From PFJX01 sp964393825 (GTDB lineage: Bacteria > Pseudomonadota > Gammaproteobacteria > Burkholderiales > Thiobacillaceae): a DNA stretch of 64,000 bases. The notes beneath the pieces were generated by a model. That model was not told the origin of the DNA. It was given only the letters and a program-made list of their open reading frames with translations, and did no database searches. The DNA is taken from assembly GCA_964393825.1 (NCBI GenBank), contig CAYMUY010000005.1, positions 1-64,000 on the forward strand. Direction: 5' to 3'. Positions 63,454 to 64,000 of the stretch are shown here, one piece after another (position 1 is the first letter of the stretch; every line of letters begins with the position of its first letter). The translations under genes were made by a program, and so were the position numbers.

Positions 63454-64000
63454 CTACAACGCATCACGCCGGCGCAGGAAGTCCACCGCCTCCTCCTGCT
63501 TGCGGCTGCGTTTCATCGGCGGCAGCGCCTGCCAGATGCGGCGGCCATAGGGTTTCTCGACCAGGCGCGGGTCACAGATCATCAGCACGCCGCGATCGCT
63601 TTCCCGCCGGATCAGGCGTCCGGCCCCCTGTTTCAGGCTGATCACGGCATGCGGCAACTGATGGTCGAAGAACGGGTTCTTGCCCGCCTGGCGCAGCACT
63701 TCCATGCGCGCGGCGAGCACCGGGTCGTCCGGCGGCTGGAACGGTAAACGGTCGATCACCACCAGGGAGAGTGCCTGGCCGGCGACATCGACGCCTTCCC
63801 AGAAGCTCTGGCTACCGAGCAGCACGGCATTGCCGAGACGGCGAAAGGCGTCGAGCAGTTCGCTGCGGCTTTTCTCACCTTGCAGCAGCAGCGGGAAACT
63901 CACCCCCTCCGCCGTCATCCGCGCCTGGATCAGCTTGTGCGCGGCATTCATGGCGCGCAGCGAAGTGAACAACAGGAAGGCGCCGCCACCGCTCGCCTTC
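63454..64000 (-). CDS. DinG/YoaA-family ATP-dependent helicase, C-terminal part (cut by window edge)
   Basis: This is the C-terminal 181 residues of an XPD/DinG-type superfamily 2 helicase. It contains FTSLRAMNAAHKLI, the motif V region LLGSQSFWEGVDVAGQALSL, VVIDRLPFQPPDDPVL, and motif VI LKQGAGRLIRRESDRGVLMI with its conserved Gln and Arg residues. The end is KQEEAVDFLRRRDAL. The N-terminal part with Walker A and any FeS Cys lies outside the window. YoaA-like or DinG-like function in repair of blocked DNA is likely. Confidence 0.93.
   Translation of the reverse strand, partial: KASGGGAFLLFTSLRAMNAAHKLIQARMTAEGVSFPLLLQGEKSRSELLDAFRRLGNAVLLGSQSFWEGVDVAGQALSLVVIDRLPFQPPDDPVLAARMEVLRQAGKNPFFDHQLPHAVISLKQGAGRLIRRESDRGVLMICDPRLVEKPYGRRIWQALPPMKRSRKQEEAVDFLRRRDAL

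Overview
This is a GC-rich, densely coded bacterial chromosome segment, most likely from a chemolithotrophic betaproteobacterium (Nitrosomonadales, Thiobacillus or Rhodocyclales-like). That placement is inferred from gene content: a divergent ppsA/ppsR pair, EttA, a DUF1415 protein, a Czc-type efflux operon with a DUF3240 gene, and an Isp-type [NiFe] hydrogenase (hynS-isp1-isp2-hynL). No rRNA or tRNA genes were recognised. The left edge cuts a DUF302 gene and the right edge cuts a DinG-family helicase gene.

Layout. 1-8.0 kb: a DUF302 fragment, a secreted Hsp20-like protein and a complete Bat/MoxR operon (moxR, DUF58, DUF4381, batA, batB, batC, batD). 8.3-11.5 kb: a nine-heme (nine CxxCH) lipoprotein cytochrome with a strong terminator, and a DsbC-like thiol protein. 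11.5-20.1 kb: an RND metal-efflux operon (czcB, czcA, DUF3240, czcC), a small secreted Gly-rich protein and an OmpR-type two-component pair. 20-25.8 kb: housekeeping genes (DUF1415, MOSC, YkgJ) mixed with accessory ones (DUF433/DUF5615, GIY-YIG, vapBC, a CapK/PaaK-like ligase) and three copies of a roughly 100-bp palindromic element. 25.8-34.4 kb: a glycosyltransferase-like gene carrying an in-frame palindromic insertion, a TPP-dependent carboligase-like enzyme, ppsA/ppsR, an RNA methyltransferase and a GYF/pentapeptide membrane protein.

34.6-41.5 kb is a toxin-antitoxin-rich stretch: ccdAB, phd/PIN, ettA, DUF4160/DUF2442, a RelE/ParE pair, an IS66 remnant, mazEF and tacAT. The part from just after ettA to 41451 is bracketed by the real 3' end of ettA and a second, degenerate copy of that 3' end at 41452-41517, so it looks like an accretion island inserted at the ettA 3' end. 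41.5-44.5 kb: a GGDEF protein, a CbiM-like permease, a HAD phosphatase and an EAL-domain remnant.

44.7-60.1 kb is one long minus-strand array. It starts with a hydrogenase maturation protease and a HupH-like protein, runs through hynS-isp1-isp2-(unknown)-hynL, then an unknown Cys-containing small protein, and continues into a complete V/A-type ATPase operon (H, C, I, K, F, E, A, B, D). Together these suggest H2 oxidation feeding membrane electron transfer next to a second ion-translocating ATPase. 60.2-64 kb: a DegS-like protease, an HD-GYP response regulator, a receiver-Hpt protein and the helicase fragment.

The most notable signals are the toxin-antitoxin island with its ettA-end duplication, palindromic elements that form or modify gene 3' ends, the hydrogenase/V-ATPase array with two unassigned genes, and the nine-heme surface-type cytochrome.
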